The position numbers and the translations under genes are program-made. This document shows positions 46,447 through 56,900 of a stretch of DNA of 64,000 nt, piece by piece; the first letter of the stretch is position 1; the number at the start of each line of letters is the position of its first letter. The notes under the pieces were generated by a model. It did no database searches and had not been told where the DNA came from. It worked only from the letters and a program-made list of their open reading frames with translations. The stretch comes from Daedaleopsis sinensis (taxonomy: Eukaryota > Basidiomycota > Agaricomycetes > Polyporales > Polyporaceae), in assembly GCA_033807695.1 (NCBI GenBank), contig CM066302.1, forward strand, positions 1,612,001 to 1,676,000, written 5' to 3'.

Positions 46447-49400
46447 GACGGCCAGCCCTTCTTTGGGCCACAAAGCTTCAATGAACTTCGAATTGCGGTC
46501 ATTCTACATGTCGACTGGTAGTGTTCCTTTCTCTACGTGTAGTCCGAGTCGATGCATGTTAATTATATTATCAGGTTCTCTGAATCGTCAAGTGCGTTTA
46601 GCGCGTCATACTCGACGGGCACAATCTCATTCTCTGTGCCAAACTTACCACCGGCCATCCGGTGCGTGACTGAGCTCATAGCGTTATACAGCAGTGATTG
46701 ACTGTGCAGTTACAGATACCGGGTAGAACATTTGATTCTTAGCATGCTCACTGACGGCCCAAAGGAACCCGATACAGAGGAACTTCAATATTGGATGCAG
46801 ATCGTTGTAGACGATCTGCTAATGCTCTATCACAACGGTATTGTTGTGGCACTAGACTCTGTCCCCACCGCTGGTGCGTCTCTGCTTTCGTGGGCCCGTG
46901 TCGCTGCTGATATTCATATAGAACTTCGATCACGTGTCGCATTGATTTGCACATGCTCGGATCACCCGGCGATGTGTAAATTGGGCAGCTTTGCGGACAA
47001 AGGCCACAGCAAGGTACCGTGCACTCAAGGGGCAGTAATGTTACAAGATATGTTTTCGGATGAGTGTCTACGTGGTGGTACGTCTTCTATTCCGCTATCC
47101 GTCCATCTATTAACAACCAATCTGCCAGACTGCCCCCCGCGCCCTTCTACACGTCACCGAGAGCTTGCCCTAGAATGGAAAGAACTTGAGACTCCGTCGG
47201 AACAAGATGAGCACTTCAAGCAACATGGCTCGCGCTGGTCAGAGCTTATGAGGTTGCCATACTATGACTGCGTCCTCATGACGGTCATTGACCCTATGCA
47301 TAATCTACTGCTTGGTTTGTGCATATCCTTGGGGTAGACTCGGAGTGTGAATACTTATTATAGTTTGCTTTTATTCCAGGTGTCGTGAAAACCCAGTGGT
47401 ATGGCCGATGGATCCGAAGTGGAGCTCTACGTCCTGATACGAAGGCCGGGAAGAAGCGAGAGCTAACAGTACTGCATCGCTTCCTGGAGTCGGTAAGTAG
47501 TTGGTCTTTTACCTGTTTGGATGCTCGTTCAATAACCATTTGAGATCAGTTCGAGGCTCCTGCTTGGGCTGGGAGACTTCCCATGCGTGTCGGCGAGCCT
47601 GCAGGAGGTTCGCTGACCGCAGACGAGTACAAGTTACTAATCACTGGACCGGGTGCACTGATTGTATGTATCACTCAAGCTAAATGTGTTACAATCGCTC
47701 ACCCTGGGCTGTTGACCCCTCACAGCTACCTCTCATGTGGCGTCGCTATCTTCCAGATGCCGTAAAAGACCATGCGTCAGCAATGAAGAAGCACAAGACA
47801 GAGCTTGCGAAAGGTCGATGCTGACAAGCATCAGGGTAAGATCGACGAGCTCAAGCTGCAACTGGTCACTGCGGAAGGGAGGGAGAAATCAGAGTTCTCG
47901 AAGAAGCTGAAGATGCTCGAGAACAAGGCTCCGAAGGCTCCGCCCGTACCAGGCCCGCGCATGCAGGAGGCGGAGATACCTCTGATGCTCAACCTTGCTA
48001 CAGGGCTGAAGATCCTTCTGGCGGGGTCCTCAACGCACGAGCAACGTCGCCGAGGGGCTCAGCTCCTCTGGGATTACCTTGCAGGTTACAAGGAGGTACG
48101 TGCACTCGTTTGATCATAACACTGAGCGCTCAACCTGTGCGTTGTCGTAGATCTATGGGATTGAGGCGATGGTCCCAAACCATCATTACGCTGCCCACAT
48201 ACCGGCGCAGCTGGAGGACTATGCCACAGTTTACGAGATTTGGGTGTTTCTTGGTGAATGCCTAAACGGGAAACTCAAGGCTACCAACTTGAACAACCGG
48301 CGCGGCGGGCAGCAAGAGGTGACGATGATGCGTGAGCATCAGCGAGAGGGACAGCTACGTGAACTAGTGCGTGCTATGCATCTCCCTACTTCGCAGATGC
48401 TTTAGTCTAAATCGCTGATGTTCCTTGGCAGGTACACCATGTCGCGCACACTCAATCTGACTCTGACCCGTCCCAGTCGATCGCGTCACGCTTTCTCCGC
48501 TCTTCACGCAAGGCGCGGGGTACAATCGAAGCAATGGAGAGCTATGACTCTGAAGACACTAACGATATTCGGCGCGATGGTGCGTAGAAACTAGCACGTC
48601 GCGAATTGTGGCTAACATTTGTAACATCTATAGCCAGCCTCTTCGGGGCGATTGGGCTCAGGGCCGCAATTGGCAAACCCTTTATGCTCGATCGCGCGGT
48701 GCGCGAGCTGGTCAGGACACACTACGCAGATGTTCGCAACCAACAGGGCTCGCGTCGCCAGCTATACCATGCTTACGAGCTAAGTATCTCGCCGCATGCA
48801 GAGCTTCTCATTCCCTCTGTTCAGTGTCTTAGTTATGTGGTGCTACACGGCCGCCGCATCACTCCCAAGTCACCGTCCGGTATCGTCAAAGTGCGGCTAG
48901 CTGGTTTCAAGTATCTTGCCGGGGATGTTGTTCGCCTCTTACTGCACCAACAACTAGGCTACACTCCTCAGGTGTTCGCAGAGATTGCCTGGATGCTTCC
49001 TACCCAAGTACAAGAGCTCGACGGCACGAATGACCCTTGGAGAGACTAGTGCGTACCTTTCGAACTGTTGTTATCGTACTATACACTATTAATAGATACT
49101 GTGGTGCGTAGTCCTGAACTTGAGGTACGGCGGTGGAAACACCGTCAGTATGCCACTCCAGAATCTCCAAATATACCACTGGTCATCGTCTCTGTCGATG
49201 CTATCCAATGTCAGCTCGGACGCGGTGTATACCAGACCGAATCGACCGCAAAGCGGTACTGGCTCACAACATCTTTCGAAAGGGTGCAAATCTTCACATA
49301 TGGTGCCTAGTAGTAACTCGCTAACTACGAACGAACCTAGAGTGCGATATCTATGGAGCAACTTACATCTCAATCAATGGACTGATCTCGATGATCAAGA

Positions 49401-49768
49401 CCACTGCACTCACACTTCATCTGTGAGATCGTTTTTGATCCGGTGTGATATATTTAACACGCAGCAACGTTTCGCAACAACATTATATTATACGTCTCTT
49501 GGGAAACAGCAGGGAATCGTACAAGAGCAAGTCGTGTATACAGGTCCAATGCGGGCGAACATATCTGCGGGTCGTATAGAGGTACGAGTCGTGCATTACA
49601 GGTGCAGGGTGGCGGTCAAGTCCGAAAGAAGCTGAAGCAAGCAAATCACAAGTCCAAAGGGGAGCGAGCAGGTCAGTCCAAAGCGGGGCCAGCGGACAAG
49701 ATCAAGGTGAGCGTGTAAGTCTGCAAAGAGTCGCAAGTCCATCCGCGCGAGTAGGAGCAAGCCGCGCC

Positions 49769-52014
49769 CTACTCGTGCATCGGAGAACTGCCTGGGGGCG
49801 GTGTTCTCTCCTCCTCCTCCTCCTCCTCGTGCGCGGTGTTTGCACCGAAACCCTCCGGGTCAGCGTATTCATACCAGTCGTGAAGAAGGACACGGTGCGT
49901 GATGGTGTCCTTGTACTTTTCGTACCACTCCTTGTTGATGCCAAAGCAGAATGGGGACAGGTTGGGAGGGACATCTGTGTTGCGACCGGTGTCGCGAACC
50001 CTCGTGGTCATCGCTCGGGCTCGCTTGTTTGAAACTGTCTTCCAGTATAGCTCCCACAGCCTCCGATAGACCAACGTCAACTGCAATTCCAAAAGAAGTT
50101 AGTAGCGTAAAGGCCTCAAGATATCACCTTACCTCATCAGTGCGCCAGTTCGGCTTGATATTTTCCCAGAACGTCATCTTCTCAAGCATATCATCGGGCA
50201 CGTCGCCCATCCCCACAGCGGTTGCCATGCGTCGTTTCCACAACATCTCCTCCTCCTCGTCCTCGGGCGCGCTGGCGTCATCCGACATATGATCGGGTAT
50301 GAGCACAGGCCGTGGGTTGACACCATACTTGTCGACGTAATCGTCTACGACTTGCTTAAGACAGTTTAACTTCTGCAGTACGAGGTGTTAGGACAGCTTA
50401 GGTAAGGTATGAAACACATACTTGGATACGACGCTGACTCCAATTGTTCGCGCGTGCGTTCCTCCTCGCACATGCCGCAGCGATCTCATCTTGCTGTGCC
50501 TTGAAGTCCGACCTGAAGCCCCCGAAGGTGACCTTGGCGACTTCGACAAGGACTTCGGTGGTAAGCTTGACATCCAGTGCGTTCATCCATTTCACGTGTG
50601 TATTTTGTTGGTTCTATGATAATCACGTCAGGCACATCAGTCAAATTGCAATAAAAATGAACCGACATACGACTAATGTGGTCATTGCAGCGTCAGCTAC
50701 GCGGGTCAAGAATGCACGGTTCACGAGAGATGATACACTTTGTTCATAGTCGACGCGCAGGCAGTCGGACTTCATCGGTGGGTAGGATATCCATTGGTCT
50801 ACGAGTACGTGAGAGTGCTGACCATCGCCGCTTTCGTTCTCCTTGTTGAGGGATAGTTTCATCCATTTTGGCCATCGCTCGCGAAGGGAAACACCTGCAA
50901 GATCGCGGTATTGTACTCGCATGACCTGCTAAATAGATAGCACTGATGTGAGTACACAAAGCACGTTAAGTCATCGACTACTACTGATCAACATACCCAC
51001 ATGCTCGTCCTCGCTTTTCGCTGCAGAGGACTGCAATTGCCATACTTCTTCGTCATCATTTCGAGCGAATCGGAGTCGTCCTTGAATGCGTCCGGGTTGG
51101 GGTGGAAAAGCACACCCGGCGTGTACGTCGCAAGGGGAACCGGTGGGGCTGTTCCTGCCGCCGCTGCACGATGAGCCGCTAACTGGCGTCTAGGCATGTT
51201 GTGCGCAGAGCGCCTGCCGCGTGAGGCATACAGCTCATCTAGTCCACCACGACCTCCTTGGGTATGGTTCTGCGATCCAGGATATGTGAGTGTGCACACA
51301 ACTACTGTTCATGTCTACGACTCACAGTTCTTGTAGCGCCTGCAGGATCGGACATGAGCCCTGGGTCAATGGGACCAAATCGCGGGTCTTCTTCACTTGA
51401 GGTCTCACGACGGCGTTGGCGCGGAGGTTGGACATTATCACCGCGTTCAGAATCCCTGAATGTAGCATTTCAATTGGTGAGTCAATCACCAACCTCGGTA
51501 TATACTAGCCTATGTCTAACTCACCCTGTGTATCTGTTCATGTTCCCTTCACTTGGTGATTGCGAACACTCACGTCGATTATCTCGACATCTTGAATTCC
51601 TAATATGGTCGACAAATGATGATTAGAAGGCTTGCCGGTGAGTGCATATATGCACATAAAGTTAAAACTCTATACTTACATGCGACCTTCGCCGCCACGA
51701 TCCGTGGTTTCTACTCGGTTCTGAGGATAAGGATCTCCTCGAGGCGGTGGCATTCCGGTCTGGTACCCGGTATGTTGCGAGGTTCCGGTTGTCTGCCCGG
51801 TACCTGGCGCTGATGAGTCCCCTGTCAGCGCTGCTGCAAGGAAGGTCCCTTGTGCCTGAACACTGAGTGTCGACCAGATCTGGCGGATGGCGGGGTTGGT
51901 GATCTCTGGAGGACATTCTAACATATCTGCGACTCGGAGGGGATGAAGGATGGGAGTGGCAGAGCGGACGGTAGCGTCCTGGGACCGCCGGGCGCGTCTG
52001 GGTTGTTTGGTCAT
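49769..52014 (-). CDS. CACTA accessory protein, antisense to transposase
   Basis: The 3' exons are clear and phase-consistent: 51455-51326, 51269-50997, 50925-50671, 50613-50422, 50372-50133, 50080-49769. A first exon starts at MTKQPRRARR (52014) and runs to about 51678. One or two small exons between 51677 and 51456 are not resolved. The product is about 580 residues, basic at the N terminus. It then has Gln/Thr/Gly-rich linkers and a folded-looking C-terminal half (LRERWPKWMKL; NPRPVLIPDHMS; MTFWENIKPNWRTDE; LTLVYRRLWELYWKTV), and ends in an acidic run and PMHE. I know no named family. Plant CACTA elements pair a Tnp2-like transposase with a second DNA-binding protein (TnpA/Tnp1), and an equivalent role here is inferred. 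Unlike the transposase, the resolved 3' exons are not visibly broken. Confidence 0.7.
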
Positions 52015-52284
52015 GTATCGAACTGTCCGTCTATAGATGGAAATAGACTGACTATACCCGGATGGTTCGGTCTGGAGCAGTTGACCTGCCCCAGCTGTCA
52101 ACTCACCGATCTGCTCAGTGCGACTTACATTTCGGACCGGTTCATCTGGTTGGACCCGAAGTAGAATGTGCAGTTACGTGTACTAATCGTCGCTCACTCC
52201 TCCTCCACTGGCTGACCACATCGTCTAGTTACTCCCCTGACCTGCACGTCTACTCCCTGCCACTTAGCTCTCCTTAGCTAGTCA

Positions 52285-52308
52285 ACTAACGAGCCCGGGA
52301 ACGCGGTG
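52285..52308 (-). repeat. right terminal inverted repeat of CACTA element
   Basis: It ends GAGCCCGGGAACGCGGTG and is followed by the duplicated target ACT (52309-52311). Confidence 0.85.
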
Positions 52309-52311
52309 ACT

Positions 52312-53219
52312 GGCGGTTTTTCTGCCCGAGGATCTCCGACGATACAGGCGCTGATCGACACACGAAGGGTTGTGGAAACCAGAGGTGGAGTCAGAAACTT
52401 AGCACCCCTCAGCACTGTGACCTGGGCATGACTTCCTTTGGAGAAATGAGTGAACACTGGAGTCAAACCTACTGTTCCCTTGCTCCTCTCATCAAAGTGT
52501 CACAGATGTCTCTCAAACTTGGCAGACAGACATCTCAGTACACTGCCTACCTGTCAGCAAAATTTGGATATTATCGGTGGAGAGGGGACTGAGCTACACG
52601 TGGCAGGATGTTTCTCCGGAGAACACTGGAGTCATGATAGTACCATTTGTTCAGGGCGGCTGCACGCTGGCAGAGACGCACAGATGAAGTACAGATAATG
52701 TTGTCCCATTTCCACTTGCTTTCTGTGTAACCGAGCCGTAAGTGGTATGATTGTGTATTATATCAGCCCAATTAGAGCATTCAGCTTAGGTTAATAGCAC
52801 TTAGGACGTTTGGGTGTTTGATTGCCTTATCCTTGGCAGATATAGCAAACAAACATTACTCTGATCTAAGAATTGAGCTCTATTCTACTGCCATGTGCTA
52901 ATTCGGGCTCATTACATGACATGATCATTGTAAGAAGTGCTGTCTGTCTGGTACCACACTGACAATTTGCACCAAACTCTGGCAGAATGATATATCAGCT
53001 TCTCTATGAACGACTCTAGTTAGAATACTCTGTTATATATCCCTGGACTCTGCCGTTTATAGTATGTAGTGCTCTTCAAGTTCTATCGCAAAGGTCTAGC
53101 CTGCCGTGTCCATTCCTAGTACATCAAACCTTCTTGCTAAATAAGAAACCTCCATTTGGACTGCCTTCTTCAGGCAAGCAATAGTACAGGTTCAGCAGGT
53201 AGTGCCATGCGCACATGGA
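52312..53219. other. AT-richer non-coding stretch
   Basis: No gene, RNA or repeat was recognised between the CACTA element and the second solo LTR. Base composition is clearly more AT-rich than the gene region. Confidence 0.5.
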
Positions 53220-53224
53220 CAGGT

Positions 53225-53455
53225 TGTTGAAACTTGTAGTCTGAGACGAAACACCCGAAGACCTGTCCGTCTGTATGGACATAAAACTTCATGACAGCCG
53301 CTCGTTAGATTACCCGTTTTGGTAGTATTTTCTCCTTGATTACTTTACTTAAATACTCGAGCGTCCGTTTGTATTCCTCACGCGTTTGCATGGCACAAAC
53401 ACCCTCGTCCTCCCTCCCCTGCTCGTGACTGCCCTCTCGCCCACTTGCTCCAACA
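53225..53455 (+). mobile_element. solo LTR (copy B)
   Basis: A 231-bp relative of 44716-44943 with the same TGTTGA...CAACA ends, flanked by the perfect 5-bp duplication CAGGT (53220-53224 and 53456-53460). The last 110 bp are almost identical to copy A (for example CGCGTTTGCATGGCACAAAC); the 5' part has more differences. Confidence 0.87.
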
Positions 53456-53683
53456 CAGGTAGCGCCACACACGGGAGCAGGTAGCAGCACCGTGTGCAGG
53501 AGCAGGTAGCAGTACGAGCTGCACAATGCATGCAGTGGCTACATTGCATCGGACTAGCCAAGCTGCAGGCGCAACCTCTGCGCATGCACCACAAACACGT
53601 AGATACCTATATTGAATAGATTAATCAGCTGATGTACCTGATTATGTAGCCATGTGAGGTTGAGTATCAAGAGGCCCATAATA

Positions 53684-53950
53684 CTGTAGCATTTCGATCT
53701 GTTTGAACAGTCACGCGTCACAGGCCCCCTGTTTGTTCGAATTTTACAGCCATGTCACCTGTAACAAGGGCCGTGTTCGGAATGGCCTGGCGGGTGCCTA
53801 CCCATTTTTGGCACGGTGCGCTACCGCGCACCCTATAGTGTTCAAATTTCTGGCCGGTGTCACGGCCATTTGGCTGGCTGTTCGAATCTGTCCGTCCAAA
53901 TGGCCATGTCACACGTCACAAGCCTGTTCGAACAGATTGAAATGCTACAG
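53684..53950. mobile_element. MITE with 27-bp inverted ends, TA target
   Basis: The left end is CTGTAGCATTTCGATCTGTT. The right end, reversed, is CTGTAGCATTTCAATCTGTT. The full 27-bp ends differ at two positions. TA dinucleotides flank both ends (53682-53683 and 53951-53952), as for Tc1/mariner-type insertions. The 267-bp body has further palindromic TTCGAA words and no gene. Confidence 0.75.
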
Positions 53951-56900
53951 TATATGCCGTGTCGCTCGAGCTAATATAGCAACAAGACATCTGTTGCACA
54001 AGCCTCATTGAAGGACAGTACTGGCGACAAGAGGTCTGTGTGAGCTTGAAGAGTGATATTAGTAGTAGTGTGATAATATAGCACGAGCTTGAGGAACAGT
54101 GAGTCACTGTGGCCTGGAGTGGGCAACCTTCAATCTCTCAGTAGCACTCATCAGAAAAACGTAGAAAGGGGGAATACTAGCTTCCCACATATTGTGAGGT
54201 CAGCAATTTTGCATGACTAGTCATTATAAGATATGGTTTCATGGGCAAAAGTGTTAACTGATTGATTTTGGGACTTAAGGTGACTCGCATCTTACAGGGT
54301 TCTACTAGGGTACAGTACTATATTCGAGAACATCTGTTACACAACATATTCTGTCCCTGTATACAGTACAGATTGGCTCAGTACACAAGCACGAGGAGCT
54401 ATGTCTAAGCTGGTGGTCTTCTACCCTTATAAAAATTCATAAAACTCGTATTCTATCTTTTTACAATTTCAGGTGCACCGTTTTCCAGCATCTGATTGGC
54501 TGCCAGGTCCGGGAAGGTTGATTCAAATGTATGCTTCTCACTGAAAATGGTAATTTCTGCACATTGATATGTTGTAAGCCTTGTAAATAATGCACAACAT
54601 TGAGTGACAGATCAGAGGTGCATTTTCTCGGTCATAGTACCACTACAGCTAGTTTTAAGGGGAAATTTGCTACAATTGGGAGCCTCAATGTTGTATGATA
54701 TGTTGCAGCAACATAGAGGCATGGAAACAACCCTGACTCGCCAGAGGAATGCAGATCACCGCCCCCCGGGATCTAGTGGAGGATAAACGCTGTGCTGTTG
54801 GATTTGGACTGCTCCCAATGAGGCATGAAGGGCAGATCACTGACAAAGCATTGGACACCCAAAGAAGGGAAATTGTGCCACAGTGCCATAAATACATCAC
54901 TATCTCTAGATGTATTCAGAGAGCCAGCTCTGGATACACTTAAGAGTCATTCATGGATTACACTCGGACTCTTATTAGAGTTTAGTGATATATCATACTG
55001 ACTATATAGCCTGCAATCTAATGTCTAGATGGCGATTGCAGACAGTTGGACCTCTCAAGAGCCTTCATGTAGCATTCAAGCAGACACAGTGTGCCGTTGC
55101 GGCACGGTAGGGGGTGACATGCTGACATGGGGCGTTGAGCTGCAGATGTCAGAGGAGGTTAGGTGTGACAGTGCACAGTAAGCGGGGTCACAATGGCATC
55201 TCTGATGAGACAATGGCAGAAGTGGGGGCCATTGGCATGTCACATGAGGTGGCTCCGCTCAGCACCAGTTGATGTTGAGTGGAGGATAGGCCCTGACATC
55301 TCGCTGGTGGGTGCATGCAAGCAGAGTTGGGCTGACATCTCCAACCTGATGATGACAGAACTGTGGCCATCAGCAGGTTACGCAAAGAGGAGAGGATGTG
55401 CAGCAGTGTTCAGATGGTGCATGCACACAAGGGGGATCACAATGTCATCTCCGCCCTACTGACGACACCACAATGAGGTCCTTGGGCAGAGACCGCAGGG
55501 TGAGTTGCCATGGCACAGGACCCTCTATGTCGGCTCGGTGCATTCACCCACACCCTGGAAAGTGTGTGCACCTGGCACGTACCTTCCCTGCTGCCTGTAG
55601 CATCTCGTCCTGTGCCCGATGGTATTCTCAGTGTCATTGATCCTAAATGCTCCCCAATTCTCTCTCCTCCCCGCCAGCCGCATGCGGCCTTGCTCCACCT
55701 TTTGCCCTGCATGCTCGTCTTCACTTGTGTTCCCTCTATGCTCTCTGTAAGATTGCCTAGCAAGGCTTGTATGGCATTGTACATATAGTGGTGTGTCATA
55801 ATGATATACACTTTATGCACTTGTGCTCGTGACAAACACTACATTTTATCATCATATACAATACTTTTCTGGGGTCTGATGTAGTACGATGTACTCAAAG
55901 CAAGGATATCTTATTGATTGCAAAGAAAAGGATACAAAACAAAATAAGGTTTCAGTTACAGCTGAGCTGTACAGTACTGGAGTAAGCACTCCACAAGCGC
56001 AGGGGACTTGAAACATGATTATAATTTTTGCAACAGCGAACAAGTAGCATTAATGTCACTGTTAATATAAAACAATGCAGTGTATTACATAGTATTCATC
56101 TTCTTAGACTGCATAATTCTGATATCTAGCTAGAGCTCGAAAATCCAATTCCAACGGTATAATACACCAGAGATTGTCCCATTATTGAAGCAAAAATGCA
56201 GAAGTTGATGCTTTGTGTTGCAGTCATGTGACTGTGACTAACTGCACTTATGGAGCACAATAAGCACACATTGGCTGATTAAGTCCAACTGACAGGTGCA
56301 CAGACCAATTAATTCCAATTAATGCTAAGCTTGTATAACAACTACTGCATACTTATGTTCAGCAGGCATAATCTGTTGTTATAAACAGTATGGCATAAAG
56401 ATTGCACCTATAATAACTTGGGAATAGGCTAGATGGCAGTTAGATACAGTGGATGTATCTGAGAATCAAGCACATTTTGGGCGCTTATTTCTGCAATTTA
56501 GGTGGTGTAACTGCACTAGTATTGTTACAATGGTGCTACTAGAGTGTTATAAATATGGCTATTACTTCTCTACCATCATCACTGACAGTATAAGGTCAAG
56601 ATCAATCTTATTAGCAATCAGGAATAGGGTGGATGGCAGCAAGGGATAATGGATGACACTGGTGTACTACCAGTGCTATACGAGGCCATCAAGATATGCA
56701 TACACTATTAGAGGTTTCTTTCTCATTGAGTTGTTGTAGATTGCAGTACTGCTAGTAAGTGTCTATAATGATTGAAGACTACTACTTATGTTGCTACAAC
56801 AAAGCATATTGTAAAGAGCAAGCTATACTAATGTAAGCACTAGTTATACTGATAGTAGCAAAGAGCACTACAGTGGCAGTGCTCAGAGGCGTCTAGGTAG

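Larger units (their letters stand above)
41324..49049 (+). pseudogene. Tnp2-type CACTA transposase, split and frameshifted
   Basis: Exon 1 is 41324-41570; exon 2 is 41676-42848, interrupted by the insertion 42849-46453 and resumed at 46454-46517. Then 46575-46661, 46716-47314, 47380-47492, 47550-47663, 47726-48095, 48151-48366, 48432-48579, 48634-49049. Family signs: an N-terminal Cys pair (CKCEHICLKAHEGG); a zinc-ribbon-like block CTQCRRLFKP, then CPFCDIPLF; NELRIAVILHVDW; SYSTGTISFSVPNLP; and the catalytic-core region LPYYDCVLMTVIDPMHNLLL, then GRLPMRVGEPAGGSLTADEY. Leaving out the insertion plus one target duplication restores phase exactly across the junction. Exon 7 has one surplus base (GG at 47813-47814), so the gene is also frameshifted. 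It may continue past 49049 to about 49310. The protein would cut and paste the element. Confidence 0.85.
40911..52308 (+). mobile_element. CACTA/EnSpm-type DNA transposon
   Basis: The ends are CACCGCGTTCCCGAGCC on the left and its near reverse complement GGGAACGCGGTG on the right (21 of 24 positions match). They are flanked by the 3-bp duplication ACT at 40908-40910 and 52309-52311. A CAC...GTG terminus with a 3-bp duplication is the CACTA superfamily pattern, and the Tnp2-type transposase inside agrees. The element is 11,398 bp as it stands, about 7.8 kb without the nested foldback insertion. It carries two genes in opposite directions: the transposase (+) and an accessory gene (-). The intact ends and intact accessory gene suggest a fairly recent insertion, but the transposase is broken. 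Confidence 0.88.
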
